A DNA stretch of 15,550 nt from Oxalobacteraceae bacterium (GTDB taxonomy: Bacteria; Pseudomonadota; Gammaproteobacteria; Burkholderiales; Burkholderiaceae_D), in NCBI GenBank assembly GCA_021151485.1, contig JAGKXB010000041.1, positions 1 to 15,550 of the forward strand, in the 5' to 3' direction. Position numbers and translations under genes: made by a program. Under the pieces are notes generated by a model. It made no database searches. It saw only the letters and a list, made by a program, of their open reading frames with translations, and had not been told where the DNA came from. Shown here piece after piece: positions 7,829-14,076 of the stretch; position 1 is the first letter of the stretch; every line of letters starts with the position of its first letter.

Positions 7829-9192
7829 ATAGAAAACCTGTATTTGCCCGACTTTTCCTGCGGAATTTTATCGGTATCGCGAATATCAAAAGAAACTTTT
7901 TCCCCAAATACAATACGAAATTCTTCCAATAAATTTTTATCCGTGAGGTCTGTATATTCAGGGCCCTTTACACGGTTAATAATAATTTCGTCGATTTTTT
8001 CTTGTACTAGTTGCATTTGCTCGATGCCTGGAATTTTAGTGAGAGTGCGCTCAACTAAAGATACTCCGGCAACTTGGCCGCCATCAGCTTTTTTCAGAAA
8101 GTCAGCAATTCTACCTTCAAGACGCTCCAGAATAGGTGTCGTTCTACCGCAATTACACTGACGTTCACTCAAGACGCCCATATCTTCAACGCGATAGCGA
8201 ATTAATGGCATGCCATAGTTGTTGAGGTCGGTAATAACCAGTTTGCCTGGAGTGCCGTAAGGAACAGGATTGTTATTTTCATCCAGGCACTCAAGGATAA
8301 TGTGAGCGGAGTTAATATGCATTCCCTGGTGTTGTTCACACTCAACGCCAATGAGTCCCACTTCTTCACAGCCGTAGCGATTGCTGACCTTACATTGGAA
8401 TGCTTCTTCAATTACTGCACGCTCATGATCCAGCAGCATCATCGAGGTGGCAACTATGCCGTGAGGACGTAAGTCCCGTATGGAGCTGTTGAGTATGTAT
8501 TTGGCAAAAATATAAATGGAGTGCGAGTGACCAAAAATCATTTCAGGTTTGAACTGGCGCCACTTTGCAACAAATTCATTCATTGATGTTGAATCAAGAT
8601 TCATTGTGTCTAGATAAATCATTCTCTCCAATAAAAACCAGCGTATTTTTTGCTTGAGTGTTTTTGGAACCGGAGGATTACCCCAAACGGCAGCAACTCT
8701 CATGCCCGGCGTCCATCCGCTAAACGAGTCGGCATATATTTGTGCCCCATTACGTAGCTTTTGGCAGTGGGCATCAAAAAACAAGTTTAAGGAAACTCCT
8801 GTCGAACCGCCGGTTTTTGCCGTTGGCATTTTAGCTTTATCAAAAGCGGAGCTAATAAATTGTTCGGTATTTTCTCGTATCTGAAGTTTAGTGGTAATAG
8901 GGAATCGGGATAAGTCGGCAAGACTAATGTCCTGATTAATATTCAATCCGATATCGGCAATAACTTTTTTATACCAGGCGCTCGTAATTGCAGCATGCTT
9001 CACGAGTGCATTCAGTTTCTTTGTTTGTAGCTCGGTAAGCGCTTGCGCGTTTAAATAACCTTGCTTTTTTAGATTTTTATATTCACTCAGGCGTACGTAA
9101 CCTTCCTTGAAGTCCCAAGCTGTATAAGCGAGTCTGCCCAGCAGTTTATCAAAATAGCTCAATCGTAATTCCTTACTGGTATCGTTGTTCAT
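7816..9192 (-). CDS. PaaK/CapK-like adenylate-forming ligase
   Basis: A 458-residue ANL-superfamily protein related to phenylacetate-CoA ligase and to CapK proteins of capsule loci. Seen in order: the ATP-binding loop TGGSTG (127-132), NRYGCEE (271-277) as the aromatic/adenine motif, ITDLNNYGMPLIRYRVEDMG (320-339) with the conserved acidic residue, a CNCGR element (346-350), LEGRIAD, and a C-terminal EKSGKYR whose Lys450 may be the adenylation lysine. Such enzymes activate a carboxylic acid with ATP, often then forming a CoA thioester. In a glycan operon it may supply an acyl or amino-acyl group to decorate a sugar, but no acyltransferase or carrier protein is seen beside it, so the substrate is open. 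The frame extends to a GTG at 9216; the ATG at 9192, 2 bases after the upstream stop, is preferred. Confidence 0.85.
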   Translation of the reverse strand: MNNDTSKELRLSYFDKLLGRLAYTAWDFKEGYVRLSEYKNLKKQGYLNAQALTELQTKKLNALVKHAAITSAWYKKVIADIGLNINQDISLADLSRFPITTKLQIRENTEQFISSAFDKAKMPTAKTGGSTGVSLNLFFDAHCQKLRNGAQIYADSFSGWTPGMRVAAVWGNPPVPKTLKQKIRWFLLERMIYLDTMNLDSTSMNEFVAKWRQFKPEMIFGHSHSIYIFAKYILNSSIRDLRPHGIVATSMMLLDHERAVIEEAFQCKVSNRYGCEEVGLIGVECEQHQGMHINSAHIILECLDENNNPVPYGTPGKLVITDLNNYGMPLIRYRVEDMGVLSERQCNCGRTTPILERLEGRIADFLKKADGGQVAGVSLVERTLTKIPGIEQMQLVQEKIDEIIINRVKGPEYTDLTDKNLLEEFRIVFGEKVSFDIRDTDKIPQEKSGKYRFSICKV

Positions 9193-9194
9193 GT

Positions 9195-10334
9195 CTAGCC
9201 GACGCGCGGCTTCCACAGGATTATTTTTTCTTTTTTCAGAAATTTAATAAATGCCATTGCCGATGCAGTATTGATAAGGCAGAAGTAGTGCGCCAAGCCG
9301 AACCATTTATTTTTGCTGCCATCATTAAGTGCCACAAATGCGGCAATTGAATAGAAAGCCACTTGGGCAATAAATGTCACCGCATAAAAAATGCTGTCGC
9401 CGGTAATTAATCCGTTGCTTACAAACGCTATAAACAAAGGAATAAAGGCAAGGTAGCGTAAGAGTTTGTGTGATACTAACTGCAGAGTAAACCATTTGTA
9501 GATAAAGGGATTAAAGAGGTGTTTCATATCCCACATGGCCCAATATGCTCTTAAGGAGACTCTCACGCGCATACGGAACTCAGATGGGGCGGAACTTAGT
9601 GACTCTTCATTGAGAAGTGCGCTTTCGCAATAGGCTACGCGTTTTCCCTGTGTTACTACCTTCAAAGGTAGGACAAAATCGGGCAATTGATCTGGATTCA
9701 TTGGTTGGTAGAGCTCCTTGCGGATTGCATCAATACCTCCATCTACTCCGACAACTGATCCTGTCTTGGACTCCAGTGCCCGCAGGTGGTTTTCATATTT
9801 CATATATGCGCTGCAGCCGTCGCCAATTAAATTCCCGTCTTCATTAACATACACCATTTTTCCAGTTACATAACCGATAGTAGGGTTGTTAAACATTTCT
9901 ACCAGATGACTGATTGCATCGGGATGATAATGACTGTTGGCGTCAGAAAAAATAATGATGTCGCCGCTTGCTTGGGGCAAGGCAAGGTTTAACCCTGAGG
10001 TTTTACCTTGACGAGGAGATTGCCTAATTAAATTGACTCTTGAATCTTGCTCAGCGATTGCCGAGACTATTGTGTCTGTTGCATCCTCTGACTCGTCAGA
10101 AACAACTATCACTTGTATCAGATGTTCGGGATAGTTTGAGGTCAGCTTATTCTGTATTGTTGCTTGTATATATTTTTCTTCATTAAATGCGGGAATAATA
10201 ACCGTGATTTTTGGGGCTGGTGTTTCCTGATTAATCGAAGGTTCCGGGTGGTGTGGAAGCCACTTAAGAAGTAACGGATAGCCTATATAAATATAGAGAA
10301 TCACCAAACTACTTAACCAAAAAAAAATTTCCAA
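9195..10334 (-). CDS. Membrane-bound GT2-family glycosyltransferase
   Basis: A 379-residue enzyme with one N-terminal membrane helix (residues 3-24), a GT-A domain, and two to three C-terminal membrane segments (about 285-365). Motifs: ITVIIPAFNEEKYI (43-56), VVSDESEDATD (77-87), RQGKTSGLN (108-116), FSDANS (129-134; DAN in place of DAD is common in this subgroup), and LPDFVLPLKV (217-226) supplying the catalytic Asp. The segment RMRVRVSLRAYW (254-265) stands where the QxxRW motif lies in processive synthases. This layout resembles cellulose/hyaluronan-synthase-like enzymes that extend or start polysaccharide chains at the membrane. The start is an unusual TTG at 10334, supported by a consensus AAGGAG ribosome site five bases upstream that overlaps the xrtA stop codon. 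There is no nearby in-frame ATG. Confidence 0.87.
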   Translation of the reverse strand: MEIFFWLSSLVILYIYIGYPLLLKWLPHHPEPSINQETPAPKITVIIPAFNEEKYIQATIQNKLTSNYPEHLIQVIVVSDESEDATDTIVSAIAEQDSRVNLIRQSPRQGKTSGLNLALPQASGDIIIFSDANSHYHPDAISHLVEMFNNPTIGYVTGKMVYVNEDGNLIGDGCSAYMKYENHLRALESKTGSVVGVDGGIDAIRKELYQPMNPDQLPDFVLPLKVVTQGKRVAYCESALLNEESLSSAPSEFRMRVRVSLRAYWAMWDMKHLFNPFIYKWFTLQLVSHKLLRYLAFIPLFIAFVSNGLITGDSIFYAVTFIAQVAFYSIAAFVALNDGSKNKWFGLAHYFCLINTASAMAFIKFLKKEKIILWKPRVG

Positions 10335-10339
10335 GGTAA

Positions 10340-10345
10340 CTCCTT
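10340..10345 (-). promoter_or_regulatory. Strong ribosome binding site (AAGGAG) for a TTG start
   Basis: AAGGAG on the minus strand is followed by a 5-base spacer and TTG at 10334. The site shares bases with the TAA stop of xrtA (10344-10346), which suggests that ribosomes finishing xrtA restart here. It decides the start of the downstream glycosyltransferase. Confidence 0.75.
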
Positions 10346-11795
10346 AATTACTGTTGGTAAGTATTTTACCAAGATTCACTATGTTGTCTGTTTCTGATTT
10401 GCAGTCAGAGGATGCGCAGATGCTTTGTAACGTATACATTGAAAAATTATTATGCCCACCAATGATGGCTGGGATTTGCAACAGCTTCGCTGTCGAATAG
10501 TTGCTTGTAGTCATTCCCGCTACATCAAACCATTGTGTTTGTGCCACGATTATACCGGTATGTTTGTTGCGAAAGATTTGGATTTTAAATGAAAAAGCGT
10601 CTGTTTCATGGGAGTGTTCGCTAATTATTGACCAGCGAGTGTTGTCATAAAGCCGTGCAATATACGGGACGAGTTTTTCGTTGCTATCCTTTCGTTGATA
10701 ATGGTTAATTTGTACAAATACCTGATTGCCATCTAAGGCACTTTCGATTTTTGCTGGGGTTCCTGCCTCGATACTAATGGGCATTTTTTTGGTGAGTATC
10801 GGTGTATATTCGTGAGGAATTTTATCCGGGATCTTTGATTCTGAAGGGGTGATGTGAAAAAAATGTGAAAGTGCTGGCCCAATACAGAGAACAAGCAAGG
10901 GGGCGGCTATTGCTGCTACTGATGGTGCAATATGTCCTTGCGTAGATATTGGTGTTTCGCGTTTGATTACTGGCGCGAAATAAATAGCTGGAAATACAAT
11001 AAGCGCGAACAGCCCCCAACCAAAATATTCATGGTCGCTCATCAACGAGCTTTGCATCTGGGACTCATAGCCGACGATGACGAGAATAAAAATTCTAATC
11101 CAGTTTGAAAGTAAACCTATCAACGCTGCAAAGCAGAGTGCGACGAGGGTTTTTTTAATTGAATATCCATTTAAATAGCTGATTATATAAGCGATCGCTA
11201 GGGAGATGGTAAAATACCTGAGGCCGGAACAGCCATCGGCGATAATTATTTCCCCATAGGGGATAAATATGCTGTTGTTGTCAATCACTGCCGCGATATT
11301 AATCTGTTGCACCATTTTTCCGACCATAAAACCGCTAAGATTTACTAGCGGGTTTACTAATTGGTCCCATATTGGAATGGCGTAGATCGGTAGCAGCAGT
11401 AATATAATCTCCTGCCTTAGAATTTGCGCTCCAAAAACGCATACAAAAGTACAGGCAATAAGAAACAACAAAGATAGCTGCTCAATAATTTGTAGATTTA
11501 TTAGGTTGGCCAGGTACCAAATTATTGAGAATGCCCCGAGCGTGGCTAAAAAAAAGATCTGAAGTCCTTTTGATTGTGGTTGTACTCTGATGGGGGCAAT
11601 AGAAAAAAGAAAATATAAAAATAGGCCAATAATGATTAAGCCGTGGGATAGGCTTTCGTCCCATTTTATCCAGCGAACAAATAGGGATTGAATGGTTTCC
11701 TGATGAAGCAGTGAGATCAGGATAACCAGAAAAACTGGAAGCAGTTTTAGGTAGACGTCGTGCGGTTTGAGGTGATGATTGTTGTTATCTTCCAT
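10344..11795 (-). CDS. xrtA: Exosortase A fused to EpsI domain
   Basis: A 483-residue protein. Residues 1-278 form about eight membrane helices with the exosortase catalytic triad: Cys189 in ADGCSGLRYF, Arg234 in NWIRIFIL, and His255 in DHEYFGWGLF. Residues about 300-483 form a soluble EpsI-type domain (the exosortase-associated DUF3485 family), visible as the QVFVQINHY and GIIVAQTQWFDVAG strands; the fusion is known in this family. The enzyme is a membrane transpeptidase-like protease thought to recognise the PEP-CTERM tail of secreted proteins and release or transfer them. A matching substrate lies directly upstream and a PrsR-type regulator two genes further. The ATG at 11795 has a weak GGA-type ribosome site. 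It heads the glycan operon. Assignment to type A rests on the VPEP substrate and PrsR nearby, not on a profile score. Confidence 0.92.
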   Translation of the reverse strand: MEDNNNHHLKPHDVYLKLLPVFLVILISLLHQETIQSLFVRWIKWDESLSHGLIIIGLFLYFLFSIAPIRVQPQSKGLQIFFLATLGAFSIIWYLANLINLQIIEQLSLLFLIACTFVCVFGAQILRQEIILLLLPIYAIPIWDQLVNPLVNLSGFMVGKMVQQINIAAVIDNNSIFIPYGEIIIADGCSGLRYFTISLAIAYIISYLNGYSIKKTLVALCFAALIGLLSNWIRIFILVIVGYESQMQSSLMSDHEYFGWGLFALIVFPAIYFAPVIKRETPISTQGHIAPSVAAIAAPLLVLCIGPALSHFFHITPSESKIPDKIPHEYTPILTKKMPISIEAGTPAKIESALDGNQVFVQINHYQRKDSNEKLVPYIARLYDNTRWSIISEHSHETDAFSFKIQIFRNKHTGIIVAQTQWFDVAGMTTSNYSTAKLLQIPAIIGGHNNFSMYTLQSICASSDCKSETDNIVNLGKILTNSN

Positions 11796-11873
11796 GCTGG
11801 CAATCCAGGCAAATTTTTTCGAATATTACCTTAAGTGCATGATTTTTTATAGATATGGTTTTTGACGCCAAAG

Positions 11874-11900
11874 AAAAAGCCGACCAGTGGTCGGCTTTTT
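11874..11900 (-). terminator. Rho-independent terminator after the PEP-CTERM gene
   Basis: A perfect 12-bp stem pairs AAAAAGCCGACC (11874-11885) with GGTCGGCTTTTT (11889-11900), with a 3-base loop. On the minus strand the GC-rich stem GCCGACC/GGTCGGC is followed by TTTTTCTTT. It begins 19 bases after the stop of the PEP-CTERM gene and lies 78 bases before the xrtA start, so it separates the two transcripts. Its A/T flanks are symmetrical, so it could also act on plus-strand transcripts. Confidence 0.9.
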
Positions 11901-11919
11901 AGCGTGGAGCAGTGGGTAG

Positions 11920-12666
11920 TTATTGCGCAGCGTTACGACGACGCGCAGCGCCCAATCCCAACAAGCCCAGGCCCATCAGCAGCAGGGTGCTTGGCTCTGG
12001 AACTGTGCCTACTGTTACATCATCAATGCCCCAGCCATCATGGTTGTTGCTGTTGATAAATTCAAGAACACCACCGATTACATTGACATCGCTTTTGATG
12101 GTTACATAACCGACATTGCCGTTGGTGTTAAATGCAGGGATTACTACTTGTGTTGATGTGCCGTTGGTGAATTTCAGTGTCAGGGTTGCGCCCTGATCGG
12201 TAGCATCAGCAATGTAGAAGCCAAAAGCATTGAAGCTTCCGCTCAATGGGGCGCCAAAAGTCCAAGTGACGAGTTCGGCGTCATTGCTGTCAAGCCAGTA
12301 ATCCTTGCTATTGCTGGCAAGTGATTGGCGACCAAATTCGCCGGTTCTGCGGCTTTCTATCATTAGTTGGTCATTGTGAGGGTTTCCGGTAAGTTGCCCT
12401 GCGGTAACCAGCTCAAATGTTCCTACCGCTGTGTTAAAAACACTGCTGCGGTTTTCCCATTTGTTTTGATCTCCTGCTCCAATGCTCTCATAGGCACCAC
12501 CAAGACCGTTGAAGTTCTCGGTTGCTTTGGTGCCGACTAAAGAAGAGAGGAAATCCGCTTCAGCATTTGGGTCTGTACTGAAATTGATGCTAAGAAGAGC
12601 GGCTTGGGAACTCATTGAGGCGATAGCTAAAGCGCCACCGGCCAAAAGGGTTTTAAAAGATTTCAT
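11920..12666 (-). CDS. Secreted PEP-CTERM sorting-domain protein
   Basis: A 248-residue protein. Residues 1-22 are a Sec signal peptide (basic start, hydrophobic core, SSQA before the likely cut). Residues 222-248 are a classic PEP-CTERM tail: VPEPST, a hydrophobic helix rich in Leu and Gly, then ARRR. The mature part lacks cysteine and looks beta-rich; FNAFGFYIADATDQ (145-158) and DGWGIDDVTVG (210-220) resemble jelly-roll-like domains common among PEP-CTERM proteins. It should be exported, held in the membrane by the tail and processed by the exosortase encoded next door, ending at the cell surface or in the matrix. The ATG at 12666 has a GGAAGGA ribosome site with 7-base spacing. Its own sigma-54-type promoter and terminator make it a single-gene unit. 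The specific role of the mature domain is unknown. Confidence 0.93.
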   Translation of the reverse strand: MKSFKTLLAGGALAIASMSSQAALLSINFSTDPNAEADFLSSLVGTKATENFNGLGGAYESIGAGDQNKWENRSSVFNTAVGTFELVTAGQLTGNPHNDQLMIESRRTGEFGRQSLASNSKDYWLDSNDAELVTWTFGAPLSGSFNAFGFYIADATDQGATLTLKFTNGTSTQVVIPAFNTNGNVGYVTIKSDVNVIGGVLEFINSNNHDGWGIDDVTVGTVPEPSTLLLMGLGLLGLGAARRRNAAQ

Positions 12667-12703
12667 GACAATATCCTTCCGTGTGGATGTGAGTGATGAG
12701 ATA

Positions 12704-12715
12704 ACGCTTTAGCGT
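12704..12715. repeat. Short inverted repeat at the predicted transcript start
   Basis: ACGCT and AGCGT form perfect 5-bp arms around a 2-base spacer. The repeat covers the transcription start predicted from the sigma-54 site (near 12708). It could be an operator or an mRNA 5'-end structure, or chance. Confidence 0.25.
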
Positions 12716-12718
12716 ATT

Positions 12719-12734
12719 AGCACAAATGATGCCA
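12719..12734 (-). promoter_or_regulatory. Sigma-54 (-24/-12) promoter of the PEP-CTERM gene
   Basis: On the minus strand the site reads TGGCATCATTTGTGCT. It keeps the TGGCA of the -24 box and TGC-T of the -12 box, and the essential GG and GC pairs are exactly 10 bases apart, as required for RpoN. It predicts a start near 12708 and a leader of about 42 bases with a good ribosome site. PrsR, encoded 1.4 kb upstream, is a sigma-54 activator with an intact GAFTGA motif, which supports the call. A consensus -35 hexamer (TTGACA, 12765-12770) also lies upstream but has no good -10 partner. Confidence 0.72.
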
Positions 12735-12784
12735 CTTATTTAAAGTCCATGAAAAACAAAGAGTTGTCAAACCATTTCGGGCTG

Positions 12785-12798
12785 ACTAGACGGCTAGT
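12785..12798. promoter_or_regulatory. Candidate PrsR upstream activator site (inverted repeat)
   Basis: ACTAG-ACGG-CTAGT is a perfect 5-bp inverted repeat with a 4-base spacer. It is centred about 83 bases upstream of the predicted sigma-54 transcription start, the usual distance for an enhancer-binding protein. Binding by PrsR is inferred from position and symmetry only; no second copy was found upstream of another gene in this window. Confidence 0.4.
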
Positions 12799-12800
12799 GT

Positions 12801-12825
12801 AAAAAAAAGCGACAGAAACTGCTTC
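12801..12825 (-). terminator. Weak candidate terminator after the polyserine lipoprotein gene
   Basis: On the minus strand CAG-TTT-CTG forms a small hairpin, extendable by AAG/CTT across a 3-base bulge, followed by eight T residues. It lies about 20 bases after the lipoprotein stop codon and upstream of the PEP-CTERM promoter. The stem is short, so termination may be partial. Confidence 0.3.
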
Positions 12826-12843
12826 GGTTAACAAATACAATTC

Positions 12844-13857
12844 TTAGTATGGATATATTTGGATAAAATCGCTGTAGAAGCCATTTGTATCATAAACCGC
12901 AATATCAATTTTATCGTCTGCTGTAATGTCGGTTAGGGTGTAATTAGTTGTTGCGCTGCCTGGTATTTTTATGTAGCTAATTGAAATACTTGTCTTTTTT
13001 CTTATTTCATAGCCGCCAATGTCATCCAGCTCCAGATAGCTGCCATTGGCTCTTTGAGTCGGGTGTCTCCATTTTAATTGAACAGTCTTTGGTGCTCCCG
13101 ATAGGCTGCTGGAGGAGCGGGATGATGTTGCGGCGCTTTTTGATGAGCCGGTGCTATTTTTAGTCGAGGAGCTGGAGTTGCTCTTGCTGGAGTTGGCTTT
13201 GCTTGAGGTGCTGCTCGCAGAGGATGGCTGACTACTGGTTGCTACGGATGAATCGGTCGCTGCCAGGGTGCGAATGGTAAGGATGGTTGATTTATCGGAA
13301 ACATTGCCGTTGAAGTCAACTGCTTGGATGGTATAGCTATAGTAGGTAGATGGTGTCAGGTTTGTGTCCGAATATGTGTAGGTCGGAAACTCCAGCGTAG
13401 CAATAGGTTTTTCGTTTCGCTCAATTTTATACTGATAAACCCCTGTATCGTCAGCGGCGTGCCCCCATATCAATGTGATGTTGGTTTCGGTGGCTGATTG
13501 CAAAAAGAGCTTGGTGTTGCCGGGTGGGGTAATATCTTCTGCGTTTTCTGCTGGAGCTCCATCTTCACTACTATTGGCACTGCTGCGTGACGCTCGTTGA
13601 TAGATGGATGATGAGCTGAGGGCGGATGAAGTTTTAGCTGAACTCGATGATTGAGTTGATGTGCTCGCTGTACTGCCATCGATTGGCTTTGATGAGGAGC
13701 TGCTAGCTGGAATAGGTTGCGAACTGCTGTCATCGGGTTTATTTGGTGTTGGGGGTGTTGTATCCCCCCCGGCAGCGCCACCACAGGCTACTAAAAATAG
13801 AGAAAGAACTATTGGTAATAGTAGCGAGCGCAAGGCATGGTATGTAGCGTTGAACAT
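12844..13857 (-). CDS. Outer-membrane-type lipoprotein with polyserine linkers and two FN3-like domains
   Basis: A 337-residue protein with a type II signal peptide: hydrophobic stretch, then the lipobox LVAC with Cys25 as the lipidation site. Gly at +2 means no inner-membrane retention signal, so outer membrane is likely. Residues 44-100 are a first serine-rich linker. Residues about 110-198 are a fibronectin type III domain (ITLIWGHAADDTGVYQYKI and YSYTIQAVDFNGNVSD). Residues 201-253 are a second serine-rich linker, and 256-337 a second FN3-like fold (VQLKWRHP, GGYEIRKK, IDIAVYDTNGFYSD). Polyserine linkers are typical of Cellvibrio and Saccharophagus surface enzymes, where they join carbohydrate-active modules, but no catalytic domain is visible here. 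It lies between prsR and the PEP-CTERM gene. A role in binding matrix glycan or the sorted protein is inference. The ATG at 13857 has only a purine-rich AAGAAAG before it. Confidence 0.8.
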   Translation of the reverse strand: MFNATYHALRSLLLPIVLSLFLVACGGAAGGDTTPPTPNKPDDSSSQPIPASSSSSKPIDGSTASTSTQSSSSAKTSSALSSSSIYQRASRSSANSSEDGAPAENAEDITPPGNTKLFLQSATETNITLIWGHAADDTGVYQYKIERNEKPIATLEFPTYTYSDTNLTPSTYYSYTIQAVDFNGNVSDKSTILTIRTLAATDSSVATSSQPSSASSTSSKANSSKSNSSSSTKNSTGSSKSAATSSRSSSSLSGAPKTVQLKWRHPTQRANGSYLELDDIGGYEIRKKTSISISYIKIPGSATTNYTLTDITADDKIDIAVYDTNGFYSDFIQIYPY

Positions 13858-14047
13858 CTTTCTTGGTATCCGGAAGGCTCTGGTTAGGTTGGCATTAGTT
13901 CATCAGTCTAAAAATTATTTTGTAGCATGCAATGCCTTAATCGCTCGTTGCCAAGAGACCTTTTTTAAAAAACGCGACAAATACTTCAAGGGTTGTGATG
14001 AGTGTGTCGGTATGAGGCGTGCAATGTTATTGTCTTTAGTTATATGT

Positions 14048-14063
14048 AGCAATTTCCTGGCCC
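14048..14063 (-). promoter_or_regulatory. Possible sigma-54-like promoter for the polyserine lipoprotein gene
   Basis: The minus strand reads GGGCCAGGAAATTGCT. GG and GC are correctly spaced (10 bases) and the -12 box TTGCT is a full match, but the -24 box departs from TGGCACG at three positions. It would give a leader of about 180 bases for the lipoprotein gene, which is long. It lies just after the prsR stop in the 219-base gap. No clear palindromic activator site was seen upstream of it. Confidence 0.3.
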
Positions 14064-14076
14064 CTATTTAGGTTCT

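Noticed and set aside
7751..8161. A 136-codon open frame on the plus strand.
   Set aside because: It lies antisense across the junction of two well-supported genes (GT2 and PaaK-like ligase) and has low-complexity Ser/Ile-rich sequence.
9193..9216. GTG at 9216 as start of the PaaK-like ligase.
   Set aside because: It would overlap the upstream gene by 22 bases with no ribosome site; the ATG at 9192 fits the short-gap pattern of the operon.
9942..9950. DAN instead of DAD in the membrane GT2 enzyme as a sign of a dead enzyme.
   Set aside because: The DAN variant is common in membrane GT2 enzymes of this type and the other catalytic residues are present.
11862..12156. Several overlapping plus-strand frames opposite the end of the PEP-CTERM gene.
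   Set aside because: They are shadows of the PEP-CTERM coding region and start within or next to the terminator hairpin.
12742..12770. A sigma-70 promoter using TTGACA at 12765-12770.
   Set aside because: The -35 box is perfect, but at 17-base spacing the -10 reads GACTTT, a poor match; the sigma-54 site is better placed and fits the regulator nearby.
13099..13728. Serine-rich repeats as a CRISPR-like or tandem-repeat array.
   Set aside because: There is no regular repeat unit at the DNA level; the pattern comes from serine codons in linker regions of a lipoprotein.
13661..14071. A 136-codon open frame on the plus strand opposite the lipoprotein gene and its upstream gap.
   Set aside because: Much of it is antisense to the serine-rich coding sequence, whose repetitive codons leave long open frames on the other strand; no ribosome site or family resemblance was seen.
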